Shown piece by piece: positions 11,521-23,341 of a stretch of DNA of 64,000 nt. The position numbers were made by a program, and so were the translations under genes. A model generated the notes under the pieces. That model was not told the DNA's origin and did no database searches. It worked only from the letters and a program-made list of their open reading frames with translations. The first letter of the stretch is position 1; every line of letters begins with the position of its first letter. Origin of the DNA: Siderastrea radians (taxonomy: Eukaryota; Cnidaria; Anthozoa; Scleractinia; Rhizangiidae); assembly GCA_964017195.1 (NCBI GenBank), contig OZ024895.1, positions 29,612,375 through 29,676,374 of the forward strand. Direction: 5' to 3'.

Positions 11521-11830
11521 CCCTCGGACGTACAAGCAAAGACTCACCCCCACCCCCAACCGTGGAACCCCCCGGGGGGGGGGAGGGTGGTTTGATGGAA
11601 CTTCGATTGGGTTTTGATATGTTGCAATATTTCGAAAGATTTTTCCTTAAGTAGAAAGGCTGTGATGTGCTCTACAAGTTAAGGTTTATATTATGGGTTG
11701 CAGCACTGCCAGTGGCCTGTGACGTCACTCAAAATTAGAAATTATTAATTAAAAAACGGCTGAAGTTCACATTTTTTGATGCTACACATGTATAATATCA
11801 CATAATTAAGCCCTATGCTTCTTATTGTCA
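11521..11830 (+). mobile_element. TTAA-CCCTCGGACGTAC repeat, copy 1
   Basis: TTAA at 11517-11520 is followed by CCCTCGGACGTACAAGC, then a C/G-homopolymer-rich stretch, then the body marker gttgcaatatttcgaaagat and a late marker tgatgctacacatg. The same order of markers recurs at 22170-22607 (-), 22990-23341 (-), 34667-35050 (+), 45336-45600 (+, 5' truncated) and 62662-63156 (+). The right end of this copy could not be fixed. Confidence 0.6.
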
Positions 11831-11850
11831 ACGCAAACTTCCCTCGCTTT

Positions 11851-12560
11851 TCAACCAATCAGAAGCACTAGCTACCTAGATCTGAGTAGTGACGCGTCAT
11901 CAGTATGGAATTTCCGCGCTTGATGTCGTTTTGCGAGAGCTCAAGCGGTGACCTCGCGAGGCGTCGGCTGTTTTCTCAGACTATCATTTACTGCGTAACC
12001 CGATTGAAGTGGTTTAATTTGCCCTTGTGCATATACCAATTTTTTAGTAAGTTAACGTAGGTGTTGTCATACGTGGCATGAAATGAGTTTAGTTGAGCTA
12101 GTCGTGGTATTACTATTATTAAGGGATGTTTGTATCACGAAAATGTAGTAGTTAGTAATGGCACCTTCAGAACTACAGCAAATGGAGGAAACTGGAATAT
12201 TTTAAAACTATGGCTTTTAATCGCAAAACTGGCACACTCTGGAAGGAAGTGTGTTTGTGAACCACAAACAAACCAAAATTTTTTTTAAATTTTTTTTTCG
12301 CATGAGTTCAATTTCTCTTACACTTTTAAGCAAGATAAACAATTTCCACTCATTTTTGTTTTGGTTGGGGGGGGGGGGGCTACTCTGCCCTGAGTCACTA
12401 ACTCCACTCCTTGTAAGTTTCAATTTATTTAGCAAACAAGTTTTAAACTCATCTCGTATTCTGTTAAATTTGCGCCATCTGATATTTAACTGAAAACGAT
12501 TTTTAAAATATTTAGACCTGTTGCTGTAACCTTTAAACTGCAAAAGAAACATTTACTTCT
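11851..12560 (+). repeat. Duplicated unit, copy 1 (promoter/leader block and first intron)
   Basis: CCAAT at 11855-11859. A leader-like end (ctcaagcg) with a gtgacc donor is at 11948. The following intron sequence (gtttaatttgcccttgtgcat, then aaatttgcgccatctgatatttaactgaaaa) is alignable by eye to 14290-15080 in copy A. Coding exons are not found. A MITE at 12924-13403 follows, and the unit appears truncated before the signal-peptide exon. Confidence 0.55.
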
Positions 12561-12923
12561 AACTTTAACAGCAAAAATGCCAAACATAAGCCCTCAACAA
12601 CCATGGCTATGTAACATTAGTCAAAATTCCGTCACCTATTGTACTAAAATGAGCAGTCTTTCTATTCAAACTTGCCTTAAAATATATTATATTTCCAAAG
12701 TCTTTCAAAGATCATGGACGGCAGATATGTTACTTCGAGAAAAGGCTATTCATTACACAACACCAGGAGCAAAATAACCCTCTATCATTGCCGACGACTA
12801 CGAAAAGCCCAGGAAAGCTATCATTGCTTGCTCAGTCAGGTCATCTGGCAAGCTTTGCAACATGAAATTGCGTCTCATTCCCTTGTATGGTCAGTACAAT
12901 GTGTGTGAAAGGGCATCAATATA

Positions 12924-13403
12924 CCGTAAAAGCTCTATTTAGCCCCCTGGGGGCTTATTTAATTTTCAGCCCTCATGAACGGGGTGCTTATTAGAGAGGG
13001 GGGCTTAATAGAGATGGGACGGGGGGGGGGGGGGCTTATTTCAAGTCTTTAAACATTTAATCTTAAGATAACTTTTGCAAAACACTCAAACACTGTTAAC
13101 TTAGTACTTTTTATCAACAAAGACCGGCAGACTTAATGTGTTTTTCTAGCCTTCATAAAATATACACCAACTGGGGATGAAGTGGGTAGCATAATAGAGA
13201 TTAGGAGGGTCTTAAATTCCAAAATCTGATGCCCCAAAGAGGGGAGGCGGGGCTTAATAGCGAGGGGGAGCTTATTAAAAAATTGACTTTTAGAGGGGGG
13301 TGGGTTATTAGAGAGGAGGATCTCATTAAAAGAAAAAATTGACTTTCAGAGGAAGGCTTATTAGAGAGGGGGTAGAGAGGGAGGCTTAATAGAGCTTTTA
13401 CGG
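12924..13403. mobile_element. 480-bp TA-flanked MITE (Tc1/mariner or pogo type)
   Basis: The inverted ends CCGTAAAAGCTCTATTTAGC and ..aatagagcttttacgg are each flanked by TA (12922-12923 and 13404-13405). The interior repeats ggggcttatt/ttattagagaggggg several times. TA duplication is the signature of Tc1/mariner-related elements. There is no coding capacity. Confidence 0.75.
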
Positions 13404-13429
13404 TACTTGTCCTTATTGTCTTACACATT

Positions 13430-14600
13430 GTCCGCGGACGAATAAATAATTCATTTGTACCAACTGAAAGGTTTACTGTCAGTTGCCTCCAGTCCGTCAA
13501 GTTTTTTGCAATAGACTACTAACTATGTGGCAAAATACGGGAAAATGGAATGATGAAAGATTAAAAAGAATGGCACACTAGCAAATTTAGTAAGTAATTT
13601 GAGCAATTAATGTTTAATAAAATGTTTCCGTTTGCGTGATTGCTTGTAACTTCCGTTCTGGTAACACTAAAAATAACATTTTTTACAACAAAAAAAACAA
13701 AACAAAAAAAAAGCAGTAACGATGGAAACATTAAACAAACGTTTTATTTTCCGAATGCATTAAAGGAAAATCATTTCAATCGTAAAAGAAGGATCATTCG
13801 GACTCGTGTTTAATCTTACAATCGGCGTGACGAACATAAAGCTTTATTCGTTGATACTAGGAGTATCAAGCTGGTTTTATTCTCAGTGCTTCAAAATTCA
13901 AGTTGAAAAGCTTATTCGAACGAACATTAAAATACATGGCAATCAGCCACTAGCCAGAAACTAATCGAGTAAAACTCGAGATCCACAAACCCAAGCAATG
14001 TATAATCTTCAAATATACTGCACGTCCATTCAGTGTAGAAACAATTTGAAACCAATTTATGTGAGAAAAAATAACATCTCTGCAGAGTGCCGCAAGAGGA
14101 CTGCAAAAAAACAAGATAATAAAAAAAAAAGAGTGCCAGTAACTGTTGTCATTCTTAAAGAAACTTCAACCAATAGGAAAGCAGTATCAGAGTGATATAA
14201 TGCTACCATTCATGAATAAAGAGCCAGATATAATCAGAGAAGCATTCGCATCATTGCTATTTGCCAAACGTCAAGCCACGGTAACTCGGCGTAACTCGCT
14301 TGAAAATAGTTTAATTTGCCACTGTGCATTCGCTAACTAAAAGAGGCGGAAAAGGTGGATATACTCTAATATTTAGTTAGGTATAGGGTAAGTCTTATCT
14401 TGCGCGGTTATTTAAGTGCCATGAAACGAGCTGTGTTGAGTAAGTTGCAATAAAGAAAGTTTATATCATAATGGGAAAAAATAGGTATAGTTGTCATGAT
14501 ACCTTCAGTATTAAACCAAATGGAGGACGTTGAAACAATTTCAAACTATTGCCTCTGCCGTGAAACTTTCTGTACTTGGAACTAGCACACTTTGGGGGCT
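13430..14600 (+). repeat. Duplicated unit upstream of copy A
   Basis: This segment aligns by eye to 22770-24450. Shared strings include gcaatagactactaa/gcaatggactactaa, gaatgatgaaagattaaaa, cttcaaatatactgcac and gtagaaacaatttgaaacca. It therefore belongs to the local segmental duplication that also carries the peptide gene's promoter. Confidence 0.75.
14165..14280 (+). promoter_or_regulatory. Promoter and leader exon of copy A
   Basis: CCAAT at 14170-14174, TATAA at 14196-14200, and a leader exon ending TTGCCAAACGTCAAGCCACG at 14280 with a GTAACT donor. It is colinear with copy B at 24262-24369. The box-to-donor spacing is nearly the same in both, which suggests a real promoter kept by duplication. 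Confidence 0.6.
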
Positions 14601-15239
14601 TGAAAGCAAAGTGGGAGAGCAAAACGATATTGCTTTAGTGTGTTTCTTCTGGTAGAGAACTAATTTCTAAAATAAAACAAGTAGTAAATTATTTTCGGAT
14701 GTCTACTTTGCTTTTTGAGTCCCTCACACCAGGTAGCGGTTTGGATGAAAAAGTATTAGTTACAGGAAATTTCAAACCGTCAAACAAGTTTTAAATTCAC
14801 TTCGTATCGTGGTAAATTTTCGCCACCTAGCTCATATTCAACTGAACGTAAAGTTAAAAAAGATAACGTCAAACTATATTTCATTTCTTTTGGTAAAAGA
14901 TCAATTTCTGTTGTATTTTTAAGCAAAATAGAGAATTTTCAGTCCTTAGCGAGCTTAAATATTAGCCCTTCACTCCGGGCCGGGTTTGTATGAAAACGAA
15001 TTACAGGAAATTTCAAATAATCAAGTTTCAAATTCACTTCGTATTCTGTGAAATTTGCGCCATTTGATATTTAACTGAAAATGAAGTTTTAAAAATATTT
15101 AGAAATGCATGCCGCTATAATCTATGAAAATGCAAAGGAAACATAAACGTTTAACTTACGCTGCAAACTGATACCCAAGACGGTAGGCCTTGTAAAGATT
15201 CATGTGCACGTACTTAACAAAACAAAACAAAACGAAACA

Positions 15240-15265
15240 AAACAAAACAAAAAAAAAAACAAACA
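15240..15265. repeat. AAAAC/A-rich low-complexity tract
   Basis: The run aacaaaacaaaacaaaaaa and similar sequence around 15215-15275, inside the first intron of copy A. Confidence 0.7.
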
Positions 15266-15527
15266 AAAACAAAAACAAGTTTAACGTTTTGGGAGGGAGA
15301 AAGGATAAGAATGAAACATTACAATTTACCCAACTGAACAGAAATTTATCAAGAAAGACAGGTTTGCACCCTTTACATCTATTCTTGATGTTCCTATTAC
15401 TAATTAAAAACTATTTTCCATCTCCCCCACTTCCCTCTCTTTTCCTGCCATCTTACCCTACATCTCCAGCATTGAAAACTAATGTAAACAGTGGCTGAAA
15501 AACGGATCTTTCAGAGAATGTTTTTTT

Positions 15528-15580
15528 TCGTGTGTGTGTGTGTGTGTGTGTGTGTGAGGGGGGGGGGGGGCGGAGGAGGT
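15528..15580. repeat. (GT)n microsatellite and G-run
   Basis: About twelve GT units (15531-15556) followed by a poly-G run. It lies in the first intron of copy A. Confidence 0.9.
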
Positions 15581-16557
15581 GGGGTTGCATAAACTTGAGA
15601 GAGAATGTCATCCATTGCACAAAACTGGAGTGAGAGAATTGTCTATCAGTGCCGAAGATACACAAAGTCTAGTAAAGCGATCAGCCGTTGTTTAGTTCGG
15701 TCGTCTGGGAGGCTTCGCAACAGCTCAATAGGCAAATCGATGAAATCTGGCAATTCATAAACAACTATTAATGTGGAAATGTACCGCGCTGCTCATGCAA
15801 CCCAACAAACCATTTTCTGAAATGGAATGTGTTATTCCCCCTTGTTATCTCTGTATTAGATGAAAGTTTATACAGTCATTGTTCTTCTGATGCTGGTGCC
15901 CATGGCTATGACCTCAAATTTGAGGAAGAAGTTTGTTGGTCCGATGACTGAAGACGAAGGGAATGTCGACGAAGTACAAATACTAATTTGCTCAGTGAAC
16001 TAAGGCTTCAGGATTAATTTCCGAACGACTTCATACCATAGCAAAATCAGCCACCATCAATTCTGCAGACATATGAGAACGTTTTTTCTTTTGCGATCTT
16101 TGGGGGTACGAGCTGCAAAGCTTAAAAACAGGGCCCGGCTGTTTAAAGCAAGATTAGGTAACCAACTGAAGATAAGCGTCAATTTTGAATTCTGCTCTGT
16201 TTAGGTTAGTGATGTGGATGAGTGAAGATTATTCGTGTTCCCCAACTTCTTTCAAACTGTCACTTAAGAGAGCTTTCAAAATTAAAAAGAGAAACAGAAA
16301 CGTTGGTCAATTCTTAACCCGCAATTTGCGTTATTGGTTTTTCAACAACTGGCCAAGTTGTAAGAAAATGGATAGCATTAAAATAAGACTGATTCAACAC
16401 CAACCACCTATCTTAGTTGCGATCTACACGATAATTAGTCATGGCATTCAAGGTAAACAAGACCGTCGGTATGAGCTAGAAACATTCTCTACTCACTGGC
16501 CTGCCGCGGGCTCAAAAGAATTGACGTTAGAAGAAAACTAGTGAAGCCGGTTGTTAA

Positions 16558-19090
16558 GAGCCACTGTCTGTAACTTTCGAGAATCCGCGGTCAGGAAGCG
16601 AAAATTCGAATTTTCTTTTTCTACACCAGAAAGACCCTTTTGGTGAACCTTTTTAAAAAATGATACCCAAAAGTTCCAGCGAGGCCTTATTTTGACAAAA
16701 ACGGACAAAGTTCGAAAAGCTGCCCAACCGCCGTCGAAGGCCGAGGTAAATTATGCAAATTAGCGTATTTTCAACTCGCCAGAACATGACAACAAAAGCT
16801 CGGACTAAATTCACTTTTTCACCATTTGTTATTCATCCCTTGGACTTCCTTTTAAACTACACTTCATTGCCATGTAAACAATTTTTCTTTGCTATTTATA
16901 CGCTTAAAAAATATAGCATTCGCTCTTCAGTTGATTCATCAAATTTTACCTTATTTCGGAAGATCACAGCGCCGGGGGTATACCTATCTACAGGGCAAAA
17001 AGGGATTCTATCGAACGGGCAATTATTCTTCTTTATCATACTGAAATGGTTAGTTTGGCCCGTAAAAAGCAAGCGCGCTAGAGGCAAAAACGTAGAGACC
17101 ATTTTCACACATTTCGCCGTTTTCTCTGTTGTTCTCATATTACAAAGCTGCATATCATTTTGAAACAAATATCAATGATACGTTGGTCATTTTGGTCAAT
17201 GCTCCCAATTTTATTTGCTTTTAAATTTTAACACTTTATATCTGTAGCAATAACTTGACTTTTTTAATCAAACTCGATTATTTTCAAATACGGGAACATT
17301 AAGCACTAAATAAACAATCCTCTGACGTGTGTACGGGGGAATTCGAACAAGAAGCTGTGCAAACGTCGAAAAGAATTAAGTTTGTAATAGAAAACCGCCG
17401 AGTAGCCACCTTTCCATATTTCGCCAATCGATATGCTTTTAGTTGACGTACTGATTTTAGACTTGCTTACTTTAATAGGAACTTTGAACGACAAATATTA
17501 AAACGTTTACCATGAGAGATAAATTCTACTGCGTCACACCACATTACAGACAATCTTATATCACTAAAATTTTGATTTTGCGCCGTAAAAAGTAACGCTT
17601 AAACATGCACAACAACACTGTCAACAACGTGTTGCTGCTGAGACTATGTTAATATAAATAGGTATAAAGGAAAATACATTATTTGTATAATGCGCTTCTC
17701 TCTGTTCGCTCTGATTTCAATTCAATATTCCCACCTGAGTCAAAGGCCACCTACGAAATCTTTTTTGTTGCCTATATAAGTATAGTTATTCACTTACTCG
17801 TCTTTTTGTGGTACAGACGTCTGAGCAATGCGGAAGATGTCTTATCCCCTTCGAAGAGAAGGCAGCAAATTGGAATTTTCTTCCTGGTAGGTGTACGTTT
17901 TTATTTTGTGGAGGCGACAACAGGTTGTCACGTTGCGTGACATACAAAATTACATGGATATGCACAGCAGCGCGTCCGCGAAAATTAGGAAAAGAAAACA
18001 GAAAAAGGAAAACGAAAACAAAAATCACAAGAAGAGTGGCAGAAAACTAACACATTTCCCTAAGAAAATGTAATCTCGACTCATCGACAAAACCAATAAC
18101 GAAAACAAAGCCAGAAATAAATTTATATATAAAAAATAATAATATGAACGTTTGAGAATACAGAAAAGGATATTCCCATAACTTGGGGATGAAAATAGGA
18201 TGCATTCCAGCAACCGATAAAAAATAGAGAGATTTTGGAAGGCCTGATTTACAATTGTCCTTCATACATGACAATTTTGTTATTTTCTTTGGCAGGAGGG
18301 GGAGGGGGAGGGTGGGAGTGAGGGGTATGAGTAAATCGCAAAAATCCAAAGCTTTAGCACAAGTGAGAATGTCCAGTAACACGAAGCAACCGCGTCGTTT
18401 CCTATCTTAACCTCCTGAGTAAAATAAAATCTGTGCCAAGTATTTATATGTAGCCACGGAATAAAACGTTCGGACTAAAACATCTAAACAAAACAAAACG
18501 CTTCCCCAAATATAAACGGTTCCACCTCCGCAGGTACGTAAACAGAAAACCCGACACGCCAAAATTTTGATTTTGAAAACCATATGCGAAGGAATCATGA
18601 TTTATTCTGGCTTGGTGGTCCAGCCTCTCATATGACAATTCAAGGAAATGACGGTTTTCGATGTACAGTAGAATTTCCATAACTCAACTTTAACCGTCAA
18701 TGGATACCCAGAACTAACCCGCTTAAACGAAAGGTCTTGCTATCGAGTTTTACTATGATGAAGTGAGATAAGTAGTTCTATTTAGCTTAGATTTCGAACT
18801 AAAAGAGGTTCGGGTTATAGAAATTGTATGATCGTATCCTGGGGGGACTCTCGTATGAAAGTGGCGGGGATGCTCGTCGGAAAATTAGAATTAAACCCCT
18901 AAAGGAGACCAATCTGGGCGTGGCACAGGCTTAATTTGACCTCTAACGGAGACCATGCTAAAACAGACCACCAAGTAAGAGCTACTGACAGTGATTTTAA
19001 TTGCGCTAAAGATTGACGGTGTTTGGTTTTTTCATATAGATGTTTCTTTAAGCACAACCCTAAGCGATGGGTAAAAATATTGGCTTACCG
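16558..19090 (+). repeat. Left arm of the foldback element
   Basis: It pairs with 19433-21978. The frames at 16753-17163, 17683-17940 and 17808-18050 reappear mirrored at 21313-21783, 20593-20853 and 20483-20725. A short deletion relative to the right arm is visible around 17725, and there is a repeat-number difference in the (ggggga)n tract near 18300. These differences show that the arms are truly separate sequences and not an assembly mirror. Confidence 0.9.
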
Positions 19091-19225
19091 GATTGAGTTG
19101 ACACCTCTAATTCCAATTTCTCACAGTCTAATAAATTGGTCGTTAACAATTCATTGAAAAACTTGAAAATGGGTTTGCTCGAGACACTCTGTGAGAAATT
19201 GGAATTAGAGGTGTCAACTCAATCC
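19089..19225. repeat. Nested inverted repeat in the foldback spacer
   Basis: The sequence beginning ggattgagttgacacctcta at 19090 returns as its complement at 19187-19225 (..tagaggtgtcaactcaatcc), giving about 38 bp on each side of a 60-bp loop. It starts exactly where the left arm ends, so it may be a small element inserted at the centre or the remnant of the original arm junction. Confidence 0.85.
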
Positions 19226-19432
19226 GGCCGCAGAAAAAAGGCCCCGTATATTGCGGCGCTTAGTGATCTTGTTGCTGGTTGTTCTTGTGGCGGCCGCTCT
19301 TGACTCTCAGGATCGATTAACACTCTCATTTCATACGATCCCCCTCGGGGGGACTCCTAAATGAAAGTGACGGGAATGCTCGTCGTCTCGCTTAGGGGTG
19401 TGAATTGCAGATTTTGGTGTAGCTTAGGGTTT

Positions 19433-21978
19433 ACGGTAAGCCAATATTTTTACCCATCGCTTAGGGTTGTGCTTAAAGAAACATCTATATGAAAAAACCA
19501 AACACCGTCAATCTTTAGCGCAATTAAAATCACTGTCAGTAGCTCTTACTTGGTGGTCTGTTTTAGCATGGTCTCCGTTAGAGGTCAAATTAAGCCTGTG
19601 CCACGCCCAGATTGGTCTCCTTTAGGGGTTTAATTCTAATTTTCCGACGAGCATCCCCGCCACTTTCATACGAGAGTCCCCCCAGGATACGATCATACAA
19701 TCTCTATAACCCGAACCTCTTTTAGTTCGAAATCTAAGCTAAATAGAACTACTTATCTCACTTCATCATAGTAAAACTCGATAGCAAGACCTTTCGTTTA
19801 AGCGGGTTAGTTCTGGGTATCCATTGACGGTTTAAGTTGAGTTATGGAAATTCTACTGTACATCGAAAACCGTCATTTCCTTGAATTGTCATATGAGAGG
19901 CTGGACCACCAAGCCAGAATAAATCATGATTCCTTCGCATATGGTTTTCAAAATCAAAATTTTGGCGTGTCGGGTTTTCTGTTTACGTACCTGCGGAGGT
20001 GGAACCGTTTATATTTGGGGAAGCGTTTTGTTTTGTTTAGATGTTTTAGTCCGAACGTTTTATTCCGTGGCGGCTACATATATATACTTGGCACAGATTT
20101 TATTTTACTCAGGAGGTTAAGATAGGAAACGACGCGGTTGCTTCGTGTTACTGGACATTCTCACTTGTGCTAAAGCTTTGGATTTTTGCGATTTACTCAT
20201 ACCCCTCACTCCCACCCTCCCCCTCCCCCTCCCCCTCCTGCCAAAGAAAATAACAAAATTGTCATGTATGAAGGACAACCGTAAATCAGGCCTTCCAAAA
20301 TCTCTCTATTTTTTATCGGTTGCTGGAATGCATCCTATTTTCATCCCCAAGTTATGGAAATATCTTTTTCTGTATTCTCGAACGTTCATATTATTATTTT
20401 TTATATATAAATTTATTTCTGGCTTTGTTTTCGTTATTGGTTTTGTCGATGAGTCGAGATTACATTTTCTTAGGGAAATGTGTTAGTTTTCTGCCACTCT
20501 TCTTGTGATTTTTGTTTTCGTTTTCCTTTTTCTGTTTTCTTTTCCTAATTTTCGCGGACGCGCTGCTGTGCATATCCATGTAATTTTGTATGTCACGCAA
20601 CGTGACAACCTGTTGTCGCCTCCACAAAATAAAAACGTACACCTACCAGGAAGAAAATTCCAATTTGCTGCCTTCTCTTCGAAGGGGATAAGACATCTTC
20701 CGCATTGTTCAGACGTCTGTACCACAAAAAGACGAGTAAGTGAATAACTATACTTATATAGGCAACAAAAAAGATTTCGTAGGTGGCCTTTGACTCGATC
20801 AGGTCGAATATTGAATTGAAATCAGAGCGAACAGAGAGAAGCGCCTTATACAAATAATGTATTTTCCTTTATACCTATTTATATTAACATAGTCTCAGCA
20901 GCAACACGTTGCTGACAGTGTTGTTATGCATGTTTAAGCGTCACTTTTTACAGCGCAAAATCAAAATTTTAGTGATATAAGATTGTCTGTAATGTGGTGT
21001 GACGCAGTAGAATTTATCTCTCATGGTGAACGTTTTAATATTTGTCGTTCAAAGTTCCTATTAAAGTAAGCAAGTCTAATAATCAGTACGTCAACTAAAA
21101 GCATATCGATTGGCGAAATATGGAAAGGTGGCTACTCGGCGGTTTTCTATTACAAACCTAATTCTTTTCGACGTTTGCACAGCTTCTTGTTCGAATTCCC
21201 CCGTACACACGTCGGAGGATTGTTTATTTAGTGCTTAATGTTCCCGTATTTGAAAATAATCGAGTTTGATTAAAAAAGTCAAGTTATTGCTACAGATATA
21301 AAGTGTTAAAATTTAAAAGCAAATAAAATTGGGAGCATTGACCAAAATGACCAACGTATCATTGATTTTTGTTTCAAAATGATATGCAGCTTGTAATATG
21401 AGAACAACAGAGAAAACGGCGAAATGTGTGAAAATGGTCTCTACGTTTTTGCCTCTAGCGCACTTGCTTTTTACGGGCCAAACTAACCATTTCAGTATGA
21501 TAAAGAAGAATAATTGCCCGTTCGATAGAATCCCTTTTTGCCCTGTAGATAGGTATACCCCCGGCGCTGTGATCTTCCGAAATAAGGTAAAATTTGATGA
21601 ATCAACTGAAGAGCGAATGCTATATTTTTTAAGCGTATAAATAGCAAAGAAAAATTGTTTACATGGCAATGAAGTGTAGTTTAAAAGGAAGTCCAAGGGA
21701 TAAATAACAAATGGTGAAAAAGTGAATTTAGTCCGAGCTTTTGTTGTCATGTTCTGGCGAGTTGAAAATACGCTAATTTGCATAATTTACCTCGGCCTTC
21801 GACGGCGGTTGGGCAGCTTTTCGAACTTTGTCCGTTTTTGTCAAAATAAGGCCTCGCTGGAACTTTTGGGTATCATTTTTTAAAAAGGTTCACCAAAAGG
21901 GTCTTTTTGGTGTAGAAAAAGAAAATTCGAATTTTCGCTTCCTGACCGCGGATTCTCGAAAGTTACAGACTGTGGCTC
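19433..21978 (-). repeat. Right arm of the foldback element
   Basis: Reverse complement of the left arm. It starts at ggtaagccaatatttttacc and ends at the TTAA of 21979-21982. It contains only mirrored, unrecognised frames. Confidence 0.9.
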
Positions 21979-22169
21979 TTAAAGAGTTATCTACACCTAA
22001 AATTTAATTTGTTTCCAATTGCTTACTTTAATTTAAGTATCCAAGAAGACTTAACGAAAAGGATGAGGATGTGTCCATGTAAGGATGAGTGATCAACGTG
22101 GGTTGACTGCGAGCACATAATTATTGGATGTCAGCCCAACCATAAGGTTTTTCTTGAATTTTTCCAATA

Positions 22170-22607
22170 CGGTTTTAAAATCTGCGCCTGCCGTTTTTAG
22201 TAGTTGTACCCATATCCCTTAGACATATTTGACACAAGTTTGGTGAGAATCGGTGGCTATGGATAGGTCAAGCGATTTTTTGGATAAAAATGCGTATTTT
22301 TAGTTGAAAAAAAGGAGAGGGTATAGGCAAAAAGCAGAAAAATGTTTTATTGTGTGATATTGTACCTATTTAGCATCAAAAATTTACTTGTCGCCATTTT
22401 TTATACAGGCCCTCAGCAGCGCCACAGCCCATAATATATAACTTATCTTGCAGGTAAATAACAGGCTTTCAACTAAAGGCAAAATGTTTTCGAAATATTG
22501 TAACACAGCAACAACTCAAGGGAGGTGTTCCATTCACCCCCCTCCCCCTCCAACCCCCTTTCTACCACAGTGGGGGTATGACTTTGCTTGTACGTCCGGG
22601 GGTTAAG
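22170..22607 (-). mobile_element. TTAA-CCCTCGGACGTAC repeat, copy 2
   Basis: Minus-strand copy. Its 5' end is near 22607 (complement of cttgtacgtccgggggtta), followed by the C-rich stretch and the marker that reads cgaaatattgtaacacag on the plus strand. The left limit is approximate. Confidence 0.6.
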
Positions 22608-22989
22608 AATAAACAGGGGTATTTTGTCCGTGGACATTGTCTGGTCCTCGAAATTAAAGGTATTCAGCGAGTCTCTAGCAAACTGTTCGCTTCTCAGGAA
22701 CACATCATTAATGTCCCTAGACAAAAATACATCATTCTTATTCATTTGCACCAAACAAGGTTTGTTGTTATTAATCCCTAATCCTGTCACGTTTTTGCAA
22801 TGGACTACTAAGCTTGTGACAAAATATAGGAGAATGGATGATGAAAGATTAAAAGAATGGTATACTAGTGAAACCAATAGATAATTTGAGCATAGTTTGA
22901 TTTAATGTTTTCACATGCTAATAAATGATCAATGACAAACATGTTTGCTTATAACTTCCGCTGGGGTAAAACGAAAAAAAATAACAAAA

Positions 22990-23341
22990 TCCCTTGCAAT
23001 AAAAATAAAAATCCGTGTTTTTTAGGTGAAAAAAGAAGAAAATAGTGGCAAAAAGCAGAAAAGTGTTTAATTATGTCATATTCTACATGTCTGGCATCAA
23101 AAATTCACTTGTCGTCGCCGTTTCTTTCCAATACAAGCCCCCAACAGCGTTACAGCCCATGATTTACCTTGTAGGTAAATAACAGGCTTTCAACTAAAGG
23201 CAAAATGTTTTCGAAATATTGTAACACAGCAACAACTCAAGGGAGGTGTTCCATCAACCCAACTCCCCACCCACCCCCCCCCCCCAACCCCCCTTCTACC
23301 ACGGTGGGGGTATGACTTTACTTGCTAACGTCCGAGAATTA
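22990..23341 (-). mobile_element. TTAA-CCCTCGGACGTAC repeat, copy 3
   Basis: Minus-strand copy whose 5' terminus (complement of gctaacgtccgagaattaa) is decayed. It is a tandem partner of copy 2: 22265-22870 and 23000-23610 repeat each other (gcaaaaagcagaaaa, tatcgaaat.. C-tract, ggtcctcgaaattaa, caccaaacaaggtttgttgt). Confidence 0.6.

Larger units (their letters stand above)
16558..21978. mobile_element. 5.4-kb TTAA-flanked foldback element with 2.5-kb inverted arms
   Basis: The left arm 16558-19090 and right arm 19433-21978 are reverse complements over about 2.5 kb, with scattered substitutions and small indels. A 342-bp spacer separates them. TTAA lies at both outer borders (16554-16557 and 21979-21982), and the ends begin GAGCCAC(t/a)GTCTGTAAC. 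The paralogous site near 26645-26672 has flanking sequence from both sides but no insert, which proves insertion. No transposase was recognised; open frames occur in mirrored pairs simply because the arms match. The element interrupts an intron of peptide-gene copy A. Confidence 0.9.
15860..22100 (+). pseudogene. Broken sister copy (A) of the secreted Cys-rich peptide gene
   Basis: The exon at 15860-15973 (38 codons) starts with ATG directly after an AG acceptor, as in the intact copy. It encodes a hydrophobic signal peptide (IVLLMLVPMAM core) and ends at a GTACAA donor. The next homologous exon lies 6 kb away at about 22038-22090, because the foldback element 16558-21978 is inserted in the intron. 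In that exon the acceptor dinucleotide seen in copy B (AG at 26727-26728) is AA. The cysteine-bearing part has diverged and runs into stops in both readable frames, and the third exon was not found. The copy therefore cannot make the peptide. The signal-peptide exon alone is still open. Confidence 0.7.

Noticed and set aside
16753..21783. Mirrored open frames (16753-17163 with 21313-21783, 17808-18050 with 20483-20725, 18444-18680 with 19844-20125) as conserved protein genes
   Set aside because: Their similarity is a by-product of the inverted arms. Overlapping frames on the opposite strand are equally conserved, and no domain, start context or splice support was found.
16554..21982. Assembly mirror artefact as the explanation for the 5.4-kb palindrome
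   Set aside because: The arms differ by substitutions and indels, the borders are TTAA on both sides, and an empty paralogous site exists. Long reads would still be the final proof.
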